A stretch of 41,783 bases of DNA from the IMG/VR virus record IMGVR_UViG_3300047444_000303, positions 1-41,783 of that record. One strand, given 5' to 3'. The position numbers and the translations under genes are program-made. Source of the stretch: a virus. Below are positions 1 to 7,915 of this stretch, piece after piece. The notes beneath the pieces were generated by a model. It worked only from the letters and a program-made list of their open reading frames with translations, was not told the DNA's origin and searched no databases. Positions within the stretch are counted from its first letter, which is position 1. Each line of letters begins with the position of its first letter.

Positions 1-195
1 CGCCGCGCCGATGGCGTAGGCCGGCGTGAAGGTTCCGCCGACCGTCGAGCCGGAGGTCAGCGCGATCGCCTGCCCCAGCGATATTCGCCCCGCCAGCTTA
101 GGGCCGTCCGAGAGGATCGGCGCCCAGATCGAGCTGGCGTCAATGCCGGTGAGCGTGAACGTGCCATTGGCCGCCGACAGCGTGTAATTGGTCAT
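1..195 (-). CDS. Phage virion-type protein, N-terminal part only
   Basis: The ATG is at 193-195 and the frame is still open at base 1, so only the first 65 codons are present. The N terminus (MTNYTLSAANGTFTLTG) carries one copy of the short motif L-S-A-x-x-G-x-F-T-L-T-G that is repeated fifteen times in the gene at 4103-5446, so the two probably share a structural module. It is the last visible gene of the minus-strand structural operon, and a virion surface or tail role is inferred from that position. I cannot name a family. The start is the only in-frame ATG upstream of the motif. Confidence 0.7.
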   Translation of the reverse strand, partial: MTNYTLSAANGTFTLTGIDASSIWAPILSDGPKLAGRISLGQAIALTSGSTVGGTFTPAYAIGAA

Positions 196-229
196 GCGCC
201 CCGCCCTTCAAGGTCGTCAGCGGCGACCG

Positions 230-766
230 TTACGAGGAGGCCGCCGAAAACGCGTAGGTCAGCAACAGCTGGTCAGCGGTATAGACTACGCGCGAGGACG
301 CGAAGCGCGCCGCCGACATCAGCGTGCCGCCGGTGCCGTTGAGCGTCGAGCTGGACACCAAGAAGGCCCCGTAGAGCGTGCCGCCGGAGGTGAAGGTGAA
401 GGTCGCCTTGGAGGCGGTGTTGGTGATCAGCTGAGCGGTCGAGGTGACCGTCACGAAGGTCGGGCGCACGCCGCCGGAATAGGCGGTGAACTCCGAGGAG
501 TTGGTGGCGATGGTGGCGGCGGTGTCGGCGGCGACCGGGGTGTAATTGCCTTGGAACAGGCCGATATACCACGTCGTAATCTGCGACGCCGCGTTGAATA
601 CGACGTTAAGGGTTGAGTCGAGACCCTGATTGACCGTGATGTTGTCGAAGTCCCACTCGTCGACCGTCTGGCCGGCGCGGATCAGCTCGGCGTGGAAGGT
701 GCCGCCCAGCTTGTGTTTTGCCGGGACGAGAAGTCCGGCGGCGTTCGGTTCAAAATCGTCGTGCAT
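230..766 (-). CDS. Conserved phage virion-type protein
   Basis: 178 residues. I start it at the ATG at 764-766 because GAGGGGG lies about eight bases upstream; a longer frame opening at 820 adds 18 residues with no comparable site. The protein is rich in Thr, Ser, Ala and Gly with alternating hydrophobic residues, as in beta-rich virion proteins. The segment around GLDSTLNVVF and WYIGLFQGNYTP resembles small proteins found near tail genes of many phages; this is from memory, not a search. It lies between the gp10-like gene and the truncated gene at the window edge, in the same transcription direction. Exact function is unknown. Confidence 0.8.
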   Translation of the reverse strand: MHDDFEPNAAGLLVPAKHKLGGTFHAELIRAGQTVDEWDFDNITVNQGLDSTLNVVFNAASQITTWYIGLFQGNYTPVAADTAATIATNSSEFTAYSGGVRPTFVTVTSTAQLITNTASKATFTFTSGGTLYGAFLVSSSTLNGTGGTLMSAARFASSRVVYTADQLLLTYAFSAASS

Positions 767-827
767 ACCAGCCCCCTCAAAGGTGGAAACAACTATTACA
801 GGTTTATAGCAAATCCGCAACCAGACG

Positions 828-1901
828 TCACCTGTCGGCGGCGCGGATCAATTCAGTGTCGACATAGTCGCCGATGCAGGCCGAGGAGGCTGGATCGCCG
901 CCTGAGTTGAGCACCGCGACATATTGATGCACCCCGTATTGCTTGCGGTAGAAGGCGGCGGCCGACGTCGCGTCAGGGAACGCCACCTTTGACTCGGTGA
1001 GGTTGTAGCACACGCCGCCGTTCTGCCCGGCGCAATAGCCGTTATTGGTCATGAACAGCAGCGACACCGACACCGGCTGATCGGCGCCGAGATCGACCTG
1101 CGGCGGGTTGGCCATCTCGGCCGGCATATAGACCATCGAGCCGGGGATCACTGGAGAGTCGAGCACCCTCGTGCGCTTCAACTCCTTAATGTTCGAGCCG
1201 GACAAGAACCAGCAGCCCTCCTCGGTGCCGACATAGATGCCGTCGCCGACCGCTCCGACCATGGTGATCGGCGCCTCGAACGGGAAGAAATTGCGGGTCT
1301 TGTCAATCACATTGTAGAGATACAGCTCGGTGGCCCACAGCAGGCTGTCCTGCGCTAGATAGATGCGGCCGTTCCAGTAGGCGAGATTGGTGGCGAGCGG
1401 CGGCGAGCCGAGCAGCCGTCCGGCGATCGCCGGCAGTCCGGCGGTGGGGTTGATCACCGGCGACAGCCAGATGTCGGCGCTCGGCCCCCACGGCGCCACC
1501 GTCTCTCCGGCCTCGTCGATGATCCCGCACTCATTGGGAGAGGAGAAATAGATCTTGCCGCCGACCTGCACATAGGACAGCTGGGCCAGCGGCGGCTGCG
1601 CGCTGATCCCGGTCATGACCGGGACGAAGGTGTAGTCGGTGCGCACGAAGCCCAGCGTCTGGTTCTTGACGCAGATCAACTTGCCGCGGTCGGACACGAA
1701 CAAAGAGTGAAACTTGCCGGCTGACTTGAGCGTCTTGCCGCGGCGGCGATGGGCCTTGCCGGCATCGTCGAGGTCGATATTGATGGCGCGCTCCAGCTCG
1801 CGCGCCGTCAGGTTGGTGGCGTCGACGGTGTTCTTGAGCCCGGAGAAGCTGTCAAAGGCGACGGTGTCGGAGGGCGCGGGCTGGTCAGGCGGCTGAGGCA
1901 T
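828..1901 (-). CDS. Probable tail accessory / packaged-DNA stabilisation protein (P22 gp10-like)
   Basis: 357 residues. The start ATG (1899-1901) follows AAGGTG at five bases. The N terminus has FDSFSGLKNTVDATNLTARELERAINID and then many short beta-strand repeats (GKIYFSS, NGRIYLAQ, GDGIYVGT), as expected for a beta-propeller-like virion protein. In P22-type phages the tail accessory factor gp10 plugs the portal-gp4 channel after packaging. The P22-like portal and gp4-like adaptor elsewhere in this operon make that role plausible. The assignment rests on layout and repeat style, not on a database match. An alternative is a general tail protein. Confidence 0.6.
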   Translation of the reverse strand: MPQPPDQPAPSDTVAFDSFSGLKNTVDATNLTARELERAINIDLDDAGKAHRRRGKTLKSAGKFHSLFVSDRGKLICVKNQTLGFVRTDYTFVPVMTGISAQPPLAQLSYVQVGGKIYFSSPNECGIIDEAGETVAPWGPSADIWLSPVINPTAGLPAIAGRLLGSPPLATNLAYWNGRIYLAQDSLLWATELYLYNVIDKTRNFFPFEAPITMVGAVGDGIYVGTEEGCWFLSGSNIKELKRTRVLDSPVIPGSMVYMPAEMANPPQVDLGADQPVSVSLLFMTNNGYCAGQNGGVCYNLTESKVAFPDATSAAAFYRKQYGVHQYVAVLNSGGDPASSACIGDYVDTELIRAADR

Positions 1902-1910
1902 CTAACACCT

Positions 1911-2288
1911 TCACGGATTATGGCTAGGCCAAAAGTGGTTGATCGCCCACTGCCCGACGATGGCGAAACCGCTGCCGAAAGCTCCGGCGATGGTCAGTAA
2001 AACCGCCATGGCGCCTTTGCCGCGCTCGTCGCGACGCTCCAGCGCGGTCAGGCGCGCGTCAATCTTGTTCTCGTGCTGGGTCAGCTTCTCGGTCAGCATA
2101 TTCTGGCCGTAGCTGAGGTCATTGATCTTGGAGAGGATCAGCCCATTCTGCGCCGCGATGTCGCGCAAGGCGCTGATGCTCTCCCAGATGTCGCGGCGAT
2201 CACGTTTGCTGGCTTCGGACTGCTCCTTGAGCGCGCCGACGGCTTCCGCGTTGTCCCAGATGCGGTTCATGTCCTCGGGGGTGGTCAT
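1911..2288 (-). CDS. Coiled-coil protein with C-terminal membrane segment, lysis cassette
   Basis: 125 residues from the ATG at 2286-2288. That ATG sits one base after the stop of the holin gene and is preceded by GGGAAG, so translation is probably coupled; a longer frame from 2369 lies wholly inside the holin gene. Residues about 10-85 are charged and helical (SEASKRDRRDIWESISALRD, KLTQHENKIDARLTALERR). A single hydrophobic segment (AMAVLLTIAGAFGSGFAIVGQ) is near the C terminus. This resembles XhlA-type haemolysin/holin accessory proteins. With endolysin and holin directly upstream, a role in host lysis is likely but unproven. Confidence 0.75.
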   Translation of the reverse strand: MTTPEDMNRIWDNAEAVGALKEQSEASKRDRRDIWESISALRDIAAQNGLILSKINDLSYGQNMLTEKLTQHENKIDARLTALERRDERGKGAMAVLLTIAGAFGSGFAIVGQWAINHFWPSHNP

Positions 2289-2289
2289 G

Positions 2290-2835
2290 TCACTTCCCGC
2301 GCAGGCGAGAGACGACCTTGCCGATGGCTGGGGTGGCGACGCCCTTCCATTTCTCAAAGGTCCGCGCACCGATCAGCGTGGCGAGAACGCCAAGCGAGAC
2401 GTTGTAGACCGACACCTCCACCAGAGGCCCGTGGAAGATCGTCGCTCCCCATTGCCATGTGACCATCATGCCGAGCGACCAGCCAAGGGCGGGGCGCCAG
2501 CCGGCGATGAACAAGCCCGGGTTTTCGCTCTCCTTGGCGTTGGTGTCGGCTTGAAGGCGGGCGAAATCGAGCGCGTTGGCGATGTCGTCGGCGTGAGCCT
2601 GCGCCACCGCGTTGACCTTGGCGACGGCGTTGGGGTCGCTGGCGATGGCGCTGGCCAGCGCGTCGGGATCATCGGCCGAGGCGCCGAAGGCCGCTGACAG
2701 GCTGTTGATGACGGTGGAGGCGAGGAGGTTGGCGGGGAAGGGCAACACGGTCCCGACGATCTTGGATAGGATCGGCGCGCCGGCTTTCGCCAAGGCCTCG
2801 GCCACTGGGGCCAGTGTGGAAATGCTAAATGGCAT
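2290..2835 (-). CDS. Holin of the GTA three-TM family
   Basis: 181 residues from the ATG at 2833-2835. The C-terminal part has the signature N-P-G-L-F-I-A-G-W-R-P (106-116) followed by hydrophobic stretches at about 117-133 and 141-158 and ARTFEKWKG (157-165). This matches the family described as 'holin of 3TMs, for gene-transfer release'. Holins permeabilise the inner membrane so that endolysin reaches the cell wall. Two in-frame starts, each with a good ribosome binding site, are present: 2835 (AAAGGAG) and 2892 (AGGAGG). The longer form adds 19 residues beginning MAFDLSTLEATF, which looks like an echo of MPFSISTLAPVA. It lies between endolysin and the coiled-coil lysis protein. Confidence 0.85.
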   Translation of the reverse strand: MPFSISTLAPVAEALAKAGAPILSKIVGTVLPFPANLLASTVINSLSAAFGASADDPDALASAIASDPNAVAKVNAVAQAHADDIANALDFARLQADTNAKESENPGLFIAGWRPALGWSLGMMVTWQWGATIFHGPLVEVSVYNVSLGVLATLIGARTFEKWKGVATPAIGKVVSRLRGK

Positions 2836-2895
2836 GAGGCGAACTCCTTTGGGGACAAAAGTCGCCTCCAGAGTCGAGAGGTCGAACGCCATGGC

Positions 2896-3621
2896 TCAAC
2901 CCTCCTGCGCCGCCGCCGACAAGGCGGCTGCAGTCTGCTGGTGGCGGTAAATCATAAAGGCGAGGACGACCATGGCGGCGAGCGCGGCAACGATCAGCGC
3001 AGCAACGGCAACGGTCGGAACATGGCTTTGCATGGCTGGGTGGAGCCCGGGAAGGGACACACCGGCCGCCGAGCCGGAAGCAGCGGCGATCTTGCCCTTG
3101 GTCTTAGCCTTCCGGGCGTGCTCGCTGGCGGCGGTCTGCAGCTCCTTGGCGGCGAGCGCCGGAGAGCCGGACGCCCACCTGATCCCAAGCGCCAAGACCC
3201 GCGTCACGCGAGCGTTCCAGCCTCTGCCGAAATAGGCCCATGTCTTGAGACCGTGCAGGATCGACAGGCGGCGCGCGCAGATCGCCTTGACGCGCGGGAC
3301 GGGCGCAAGGGCTCCGGCGGCCACGAGCGCCTTCCTTGCCGCGCCGACGCCGCTGTTGACTGCGTAGTCGAACGCCGCCAGATCAACGCCGGGAGGCAGC
3401 GAGCCGCCGGCGATGGGCTTGAAATAGCCGTCGTTGTAAATATCGAGCAGAGTGGCATCGGAGATGTTGCGAAGATCAGCCGCTGTCGCTCCGGGACGAT
3501 AGCGCCGGAAGGTCGCCAGCGTGACGCCTTTCATGGTCGCGCCGCCGGGGTCGTGCGGATCATTTGCCCAGCCGCCCTCGGACGCCAGCGTGACCGGGAG
3601 GCATTTCGCCAAATCCCCCAT
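2896..3621 (-). CDS. Endolysin, glycoside hydrolase 108 type with C-terminal membrane anchor
   Basis: 241 residues. The N terminus holds the GH108 signature S-E-G-G-W-A-N-D-P-x-D-P-G-G-A-T-x-x-G-V-T (14-34) with the catalytic Glu at 15. The following region (about 80-170, with FDYAVNSGVGAA and AARRLS-like spacing) fits the peptidoglycan-binding domain that usually accompanies GH108. These enzymes cleave the glycan backbone of peptidoglycan. A strongly hydrophobic segment at about 202-225, followed by YRHQQ, suggests the enzyme is membrane-tethered, which is unusual for a simple endolysin. The ATG overlaps the stop of the small upstream gene (TGATG). A GTG three bases upstream is an alternative start. 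Confidence 0.9.
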   Translation of the reverse strand: MGDLAKCLPVTLASEGGWANDPHDPGGATMKGVTLATFRRYRPGATAADLRNISDATLLDIYNDGYFKPIAGGSLPPGVDLAAFDYAVNSGVGAARKALVAAGALAPVPRVKAICARRLSILHGLKTWAYFGRGWNARVTRVLALGIRWASGSPALAAKELQTAASEHARKAKTKGKIAAASGSAAGVSLPGLHPAMQSHVPTVAVAALIVAALAAMVVLAFMIYRHQQTAAALSAAAQEG

Positions 3622-3797
3622 CACACATCTCCCAAGAAGTCGAAATGCGCCTGCGCGTCGTCAGGAGCAGGCTCCTTGCCGAGCGCGCGCTTGAGCCGCG
3701 ACAACAGCACCAGCTCGACCGAGGACAGGTCCTTGGAGTTCTCCAGCCGTTGGACGATCTCCTCAGCCTCAACCTTGAAGATGCTAATGGTTGTCAT
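3621..3797 (-). CDS. Small hypothetical protein (58 aa)
   Basis: An ATG at 3795-3797 preceded by AGGAG at seven bases opens a 58-residue frame (MTTISIFKVEAEEIVQRLEN... ending FLGDV). Its TGA overlaps the ATG of the endolysin gene. The product is acidic and helical with no membrane segment. The ribosome site, the tight packing and the one-base overlap support a real gene that is below usual length cut-offs. Function is unknown; it may only couple endolysin translation to the gene before it. Confidence 0.7.
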   Translation of the reverse strand: MTTISIFKVEAEEIVQRLENSKDLSSVELVLLSRLKRALGKEPAPDDAQAHFDFLGDV

Positions 3798-3807
3798 GAT
3801 TAACTCC

Positions 3808-4098
3808 TCAGCCTGTGTTGGCGCTGTTGGCGATCAGCTCGAATGAACCCTGTGACGCAGCCTGCAGGCCGCCCCAGCAATGCGCCATCCAGTCGACGCG
3901 GCAGGGGACGGCGACAGTAGAGTCCCACGACGCCGACCAGATGGCGCCGGTCTGGGCCATGGCGATGGTCTGGGTCGCTGGCCCGGTTGGGGAGGTGTAG
4001 ACGATGACGACTTCGGCGTTGGCTGGCTGGGTGCCGGAACCGTCGGCGGCGATAAAGGAGCCGCTGATCACCAAAGCGTTTTTACGGACAAAGCGCAT
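3808..4098 (-). CDS. Hypothetical phage protein (96 aa), beta-rich
   Basis: Begins MRFVRKNALVISGSF and continues with short hydrophobic/Thr-rich strands (AEVVIVYTSPTGPATQTIAMA) and a Trp-rich patch (WSASWDS, VDWMAHCWGG). It sits between the repeat protein and the lysis genes with a ten-base gap downstream. No motif identifies it. Beta-rich composition and position suggest a small virion or tail-associated protein. Confidence 0.75.
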   Translation of the reverse strand: MRFVRKNALVISGSFIAADGSGTQPANAEVVIVYTSPTGPATQTIAMAQTGAIWSASWDSTVAVPCRVDWMAHCWGGLQAASQGSFELIANSANTG

Positions 4099-4102
4099 GG
4101 CG

Positions 4103-5446
4103 TCACACCTTCCAGTCGAATGTCGCGCAAGGGGCCACAGGCGCTACAGCCGCCGAGGCTTGTGCCTGCCATGTAAACCTTGCAATGGCTACGTTGTCAA
4201 TGGATACGCTGACAAAGGCGTCCGTCCCGGCCGGGATTTCTTCCTGCCATGCGAACATCGAGACCGCTGCGTCGGCGATGGTTATGTCGACAAAGGGGAC
4301 GCTCCACGCAAAACTAGAAGATCCGCTAGGCTCGTAATAGTAGACAGGGATGCCTGTCCATGTGAACACCCCGGTCTCAGCGTCGAGTGTGCGATGGCGG
4401 AGCAGCTTGGCTGAGTTGCCGGTCAGGGTGAAGGCGCCGGTCTGGGCGCTCAGTTCGTAGCGGAGCAGCAGTTGCGCCGGATTGCCGGTCAGGGCGAAGG
4501 CGCCCGGGGCGGCGGACAGCTTGCGGTTGGCCGTCAGCGTCGCCGCGCCGCCGGTCAGGGCGAAGGCGCCAGAGCCGGCAAACAGGATGTGCTGGCCCAC
4601 CAATATGTGGGTCAGCGTCGCGCTAACGCCGGTGAGGGTGAAGGCGCCGGTTCCGGCCGACAGGGTGCGGTTCTTATGAAGACCAGCGTTAACGCCGGTC
4701 AAGGTGAAGGCGCCAGCGGCGGCGGATAGCTTGCGGTTCTTGTACAGTCCGGCGTTAACGCCGGTGAGGGTGAAGGCGCCGGTTCCGGCCGACAGGGTGC
4801 GGTTCTTGTGAAGACCAGCGTTAACGCCGGTCAAGGTGAAGGCGCCGGTCCCAGCGGTGAGGGTGCGGTTCTTGTACAGTCCGGCGTTGACGCCGGTGAG
4901 GGTGAAGGCGCCGGTCCCGGCGGTCAGCTTATGATTGACTGTCAGCCCGGCGTTGACGCCGGTCAGAGTGAAGGCGCCGGTTCCGGCCGAGAGTATGTGG
5001 CTAACCGTCAGCCCGGCGTTGACGCCGGTGAGGGTGAAGGCGCCAGTCCCAGCGGTGAGGGTGTACACCACCGGCGTGAAGATCAGCCCGGCGTTGACGC
5101 CGGTCAGAGTGAAGGCGCCGGTTCCGGCCGAGAGTATGTGGCTAACCGTCAGCCCGGCGTTGACGCCGGTCAGGGTGAAGGCGCCAGTCCCAGCGGTGAG
5201 GGTGCGGTTCTTGTACAGTCCGGCGTTGACGCCGGTCAGGGTGAAGGCGCCAGTCCCAGCGGTGAGGGTGCGGTTCTTGTACAGTCCGGCGTTGACGCCG
5301 GTCAAGGTGAAGACGCCGGTCCCGGCCGAGAGAGTATGCAGGACCCCGCCAAATGCAAAATTGACTGCATGCGCCGAGGGCGGGGTGTAGGACCCGCCGC
5401 TGAACCCGAAGTTGACCGAGTGTCCTGAGGGCGGGGTGTAGCTCAT
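4103..5446 (-). CDS. Tandem-repeat surface/virion protein with fifteen ~22-residue repeats
   Basis: 447 residues. An N-terminal head has two copies of SYTPPSxHxVNFxF. From residue 39 a unit of 22 residues, consensus LSAGTGAFTLTGVNAGLYKN plus two residues, is repeated fifteen times (about residues 39-368). Most copies are 22 long; one is 25 and one 26. Copies in the N-terminal two thirds are almost identical and copies toward the C terminus diverge. The C-terminal 80 residues are non-repetitive and Trp-rich (FAWSVPF, MFAWQEE, RFTWQAQ). Such arrays usually form elongated beta-structures on phage or cell surfaces. Position among tail-type genes suggests a fibre or decoration role. No enzymatic motif is seen. 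Confidence 0.85.
   Translation of the reverse strand: MSYTPPSGHSVNFGFSGGSYTPPSAHAVNFAFGGVLHTLSAGTGVFTLTGVNAGLYKNRTLTAGTGAFTLTGVNAGLYKNRTLTAGTGAFTLTGVNAGLTVSHILSAGTGAFTLTGVNAGLIFTPVVYTLTAGTGAFTLTGVNAGLTVSHILSAGTGAFTLTGVNAGLTVNHKLTAGTGAFTLTGVNAGLYKNRTLTAGTGAFTLTGVNAGLHKNRTLSAGTGAFTLTGVNAGLYKNRKLSAAAGAFTLTGVNAGLHKNRTLSAGTGAFTLTGVSATLTHILVGQHILFAGSGAFALTGGAATLTANRKLSAAPGAFALTGNPAQLLLRYELSAQTGAFTLTGNSAKLLRHRTLDAETGVFTWTGIPVYYYEPSGSSSFAWSVPFVDITIADAAVSMFAWQEEIPAGTDAFVSVSIDNVAIARFTWQAQASAAVAPVAPCATFDWKV
4343..5332 (-). repeat. Array of ~66-bp tandem repeats inside the surface-protein gene
   Basis: DNA counterpart of the fifteen protein repeats. The unit is about 66 bp with a core (GCCGGCGTTGACGCCGGT and close variants on the plus strand) that is nearly unchanged in the first ten copies. 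The most alike copies are adjacent (for example the two ending near 5217 and 5283), the pattern expected from recent expansion and contraction by recombination. Every unit length is a multiple of three, so copy number can change without breaking the frame. Confidence 0.9.
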
Positions 5447-5447
5447 C

Positions 5448-6347
5448 TCAAGACGGCGTCAGCTGGTCGTAGACCTCAGCCTGATAGGTGGTCGGATCGA
5501 ACGCCACAGCAAAGACTTGCGTTCGGCCGAGGGCGTTGAGCGAAAAAGCGCCGGTTGAGGGGTCAGACATCATCATGTCCAGCAATTGCATGCTGGCCTG
5601 ATCGTAAATGCCGACCATCTTGGCGACATTCGCGCCGGTCTCGGTGATGACCCCGGCAATCGTCTTGCCAGACCCGCAGTCGCCAAGCGTTAGCCCGACA
5701 TATTGCGTCCCTGAGACGGCCGGCGCGCGACCGAGCGTCTGGGTGCCGTGATTTTCAGGATTGCTGCCTGACGCCTGCAAAGTATCCACGCTAGAAAAGC
5801 CGGTCGGGGCGGTGTAAGTCCAGTTGGCCGAGGCATATTTTTCGGTTGCCGACGAGGTCGTAGATCCGCCCCATGCCGGCGAAAGCGACCCAACAATCGC
5901 CGCAATCGAGATCCCTCCGACCCCGCCGACTGGGTTCTGGTTTCCGATAATGTCATTGTTCCAATTTCCGCCGTTGACGCGGAACCAGATCAACTGCAGG
6001 AACGGGTTTACCACCCATCCGACGTTGCTGCTGGTCGTATAGGTTGCGATGGTTGCCACGGTCGCATTGTTGATCTTGACGGTGCCGCCTGCATCATAAC
6101 CGACACCGTTATTGTCTACGCCAAGCAATCCAGTTAACACGAACGCCGAATTGCAGACCCCCACGCGCGCCGATCCAGTCAAGGTCGCGCCGATCACATA
6201 TTCCCCGTAGGTCAGGCCGCTGATGCGGTTGGAGCCGCGCACCGACCCCGTCCCGGCCGATGTCGTGGCGATGGTGTTGGACCCGGACAGCGTGACCGCT
6301 GCGCCCTTATTGACGGTGTCGAATGTCGAAGCAGCCGCGAAGCCCAT
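5448..6347 (-). CDS. Phage tail/surface protein with SPRY-like (concanavalin-fold) domain
   Basis: 299 residues. Residues about 60-140 (ARVGVCNSAFVL, GVGYDAGGTVKINN, PFLQLIWFRVNGGNWNND) have the layout of SPRY/lectin-like domains found in phage tail proteins, which often contact carbohydrate. The C-terminal third (TLQASGSNPENHGTQTLGRAP, AKMVGIYDQASMQLLDMMMSDPSTGAFSL) resembles a fibre tip or assembly domain. Its stop lies one base before the ATG of the repeat-protein gene, so translation of the two is probably coupled. Substrate specificity cannot be read from sequence. Confidence 0.7.
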   Translation of the reverse strand: MGFAAASTFDTVNKGAAVTLSGSNTIATTSAGTGSVRGSNRISGLTYGEYVIGATLTGSARVGVCNSAFVLTGLLGVDNNGVGYDAGGTVKINNATVATIATYTTSSNVGWVVNPFLQLIWFRVNGGNWNNDIIGNQNPVGGVGGISIAAIVGSLSPAWGGSTTSSATEKYASANWTYTAPTGFSSVDTLQASGSNPENHGTQTLGRAPAVSGTQYVGLTLGDCGSGKTIAGVITETGANVAKMVGIYDQASMQLLDMMMSDPSTGAFSLNALGRTQVFAVAFDPTTYQAEVYDQLTPS

Positions 6348-6350
6348 CGG

Positions 6351-7403
6351 TTAACTCCATGTGCTGGAGGTTTCGACGAAGATCTGCCCTAGGAACGCTG
6401 CGCTCGTAAATCCCATCATTCCTTGGCATAAAAGCGACTTTCCAGACATAGCTCCAGCGCCTGAGAATGTGTCGTTATGTCCAAGGGGCTGGGTATGAAG
6501 GGGCGCCCACAGCCCCTTGAAGTACCCTCTTACCGTCCCACTGTGATGCGCCCAGATCGGAGCCATATAAAGCCCGCCATCCGCGCCATTTGGGTAAGGA
6601 AATGATCCGGGGGCCGCATTGCCGACTATAATAGACACTGAGTTGCTGATGGCGGTTGTCCCAGTCAGTGAGGCTAGCGTGGTAATTGAATATCCGGCCT
6701 TGGTGTAATCTGTATGCTTCCCGATCATAATGGAGCCGCCAAGGCCTGTATAGGATTGCGCCATAAAGTGGCCTGCGAGCGTCCCATAAAGAATCGACGC
6801 GCCGGGAGGTAGAGACAGCTGACTCGCCTGTTCGACTGCGCCTGTTGCGATATTCACATTATTGCGGCCTACAATCATACAGCGATTGGGGTCCGATGAG
6901 GCGTAAGAGAAAATGTCTCCGAACCACAAAGACGATGTCCCTGTTGGGTTGGCGACATCGCCCGTCTCCATGAACAGATAAAATACCGTGTCATCGGCGA
7001 TCAGCGTCCAAGCGCGGGCCGTCGAGTCGGCCGTGTTCGATTTGCGCGCCACAACAGCCCCTGCCGGCGCGCTGCCCAGCCCCAACTGCGACGAGGTCGG
7101 GAACTGGCCGGTGCCGGTCGATATGGCCGACATGGTCTGAAAGCCGGTGCAGAAGGCTTCCTTGGCGCCGGCCGTGCCGCTCGCCGTGTCGTCCACGTTG
7201 AGATAATAGCCGGTGCCGTCCGTCGCTGAGTTGCGATAGGCGCGCTTATTGGTCGCGGTATAAGCGATGGTCCAGCCGGCCGCCGACTTCCCGGAATAGC
7301 CGTTGACGAGACAGGCGTCGAGCACCCCTGTCAACGCCCCGACCGCCCCGGTCAGGACCGGGGCCGATCCATCGGTGCTTCTGTAGACTATTACGGTGGT
7401 CAT
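6351..7403 (-). CDS. Conserved phage tail-type protein (350 aa)
   Basis: The N terminus MTTVIVYRSTDGSAPVLTG and the segment LDACLVNGYSGKSAAGWTIAY recall a widespread phage protein found near tail genes, usually annotated as hypothetical. Composition is Gly, Ser, Thr and Ala rich with many aromatic residues, as in beta-structured tail proteins. The central part (RAWTLIADDTVFYLFMETGD, FGDIFSYASSDP) and the C-terminal part (YFKGLWAPLHTQP) carry no catalytic motif that I recognise. It lies between the 143-aa virion protein and the SPRY-like protein with very short gaps. Confidence 0.75.
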   Translation of the reverse strand: MTTVIVYRSTDGSAPVLTGAVGALTGVLDACLVNGYSGKSAAGWTIAYTATNKRAYRNSATDGTGYYLNVDDTASGTAGAKEAFCTGFQTMSAISTGTGQFPTSSQLGLGSAPAGAVVARKSNTADSTARAWTLIADDTVFYLFMETGDVANPTGTSSLWFGDIFSYASSDPNRCMIVGRNNVNIATGAVEQASQLSLPPGASILYGTLAGHFMAQSYTGLGGSIMIGKHTDYTKAGYSITTLASLTGTTAISNSVSIIVGNAAPGSFPYPNGADGGLYMAPIWAHHSGTVRGYFKGLWAPLHTQPLGHNDTFSGAGAMSGKSLLCQGMMGFTSAAFLGQIFVETSSTWS

Positions 7404-7426
7404 GGCTCAGATCCCCGTCTGCATTA

Positions 7427-7858
7427 TCAGGCGTCGGTGAGCACACCGTTCGTGGCGTCAAACGCGACTTGGAACTGCTCGCCGATCGCCAGCGTGATCG
7501 AACTGCCATAGTCGTAATAGCCGATCAGCGGCTTGAGCGGCGACGTCGGGGTCGCGTTGTAGAGCACCGCGTAGCGGAAGGGGCCGATGGTGCCGCCGGA
7601 CGCGGTCCACGTCGCTGGGTTGCCCAAGATCAGCTTCAAGACGCCGCTGGTCTGGGTGCAGCTGGTGATCGACGCCGAGTTGCCGTTGGCGGTGTAGCCG
7701 TTGCCGCCGGAGATCTCGGTGATGTCGGACTTGATGGCGTTGGAGGCGGAGGGCGCGGTGTTGGTCAGCATGACCATCAGGGTGTCGGCGCTGAGGTTGT
7801 GGACCTTGCACGCCATGTCCTGCACGAACTGATTGAATTTGGAAAAAGCTACGGTCAT
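7427..7858 (-). CDS. Conserved phage virion-type protein (143 aa)
   Basis: Starts MTVAFSKFNQFVQDMACKVHNL, followed by TLMVMLTNTAPSA and ITEISGGNGYTANG. This pattern recalls small phage structural proteins seen near tail genes; the resemblance is from memory. It may be distantly related in style to the 178-aa protein at 230-766, which has the same run of short Thr/Ser-rich strands. It precedes the tail genes and follows the giant internal virion gene after a 57-base gap. Function is unknown. Confidence 0.75.
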   Translation of the reverse strand: MTVAFSKFNQFVQDMACKVHNLSADTLMVMLTNTAPSASNAIKSDITEISGGNGYTANGNSASITSCTQTSGVLKLILGNPATWTASGGTIGPFRYAVLYNATPTSPLKPLIGYYDYGSSITLAIGEQFQVAFDATNGVLTDA

Positions 7859-7915
7859 GGCGTGTTAGCTCCGTAATAGGTGATGGACCATACTATACGA
7901 CGTTAAGGGTTGCAA

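Noticed and set aside
3560-3772. 70-codon minus-strand frame overlapping the endolysin start
   Set aside because: The 58-aa frame at 3621-3797 has the ribosome site and stop-start overlap; this one is its shifted shadow.
4343-5332. Possible CRISPR array
   Set aside because: The units are contiguous ~66-bp coding repeats without unique spacers and keep one reading frame.
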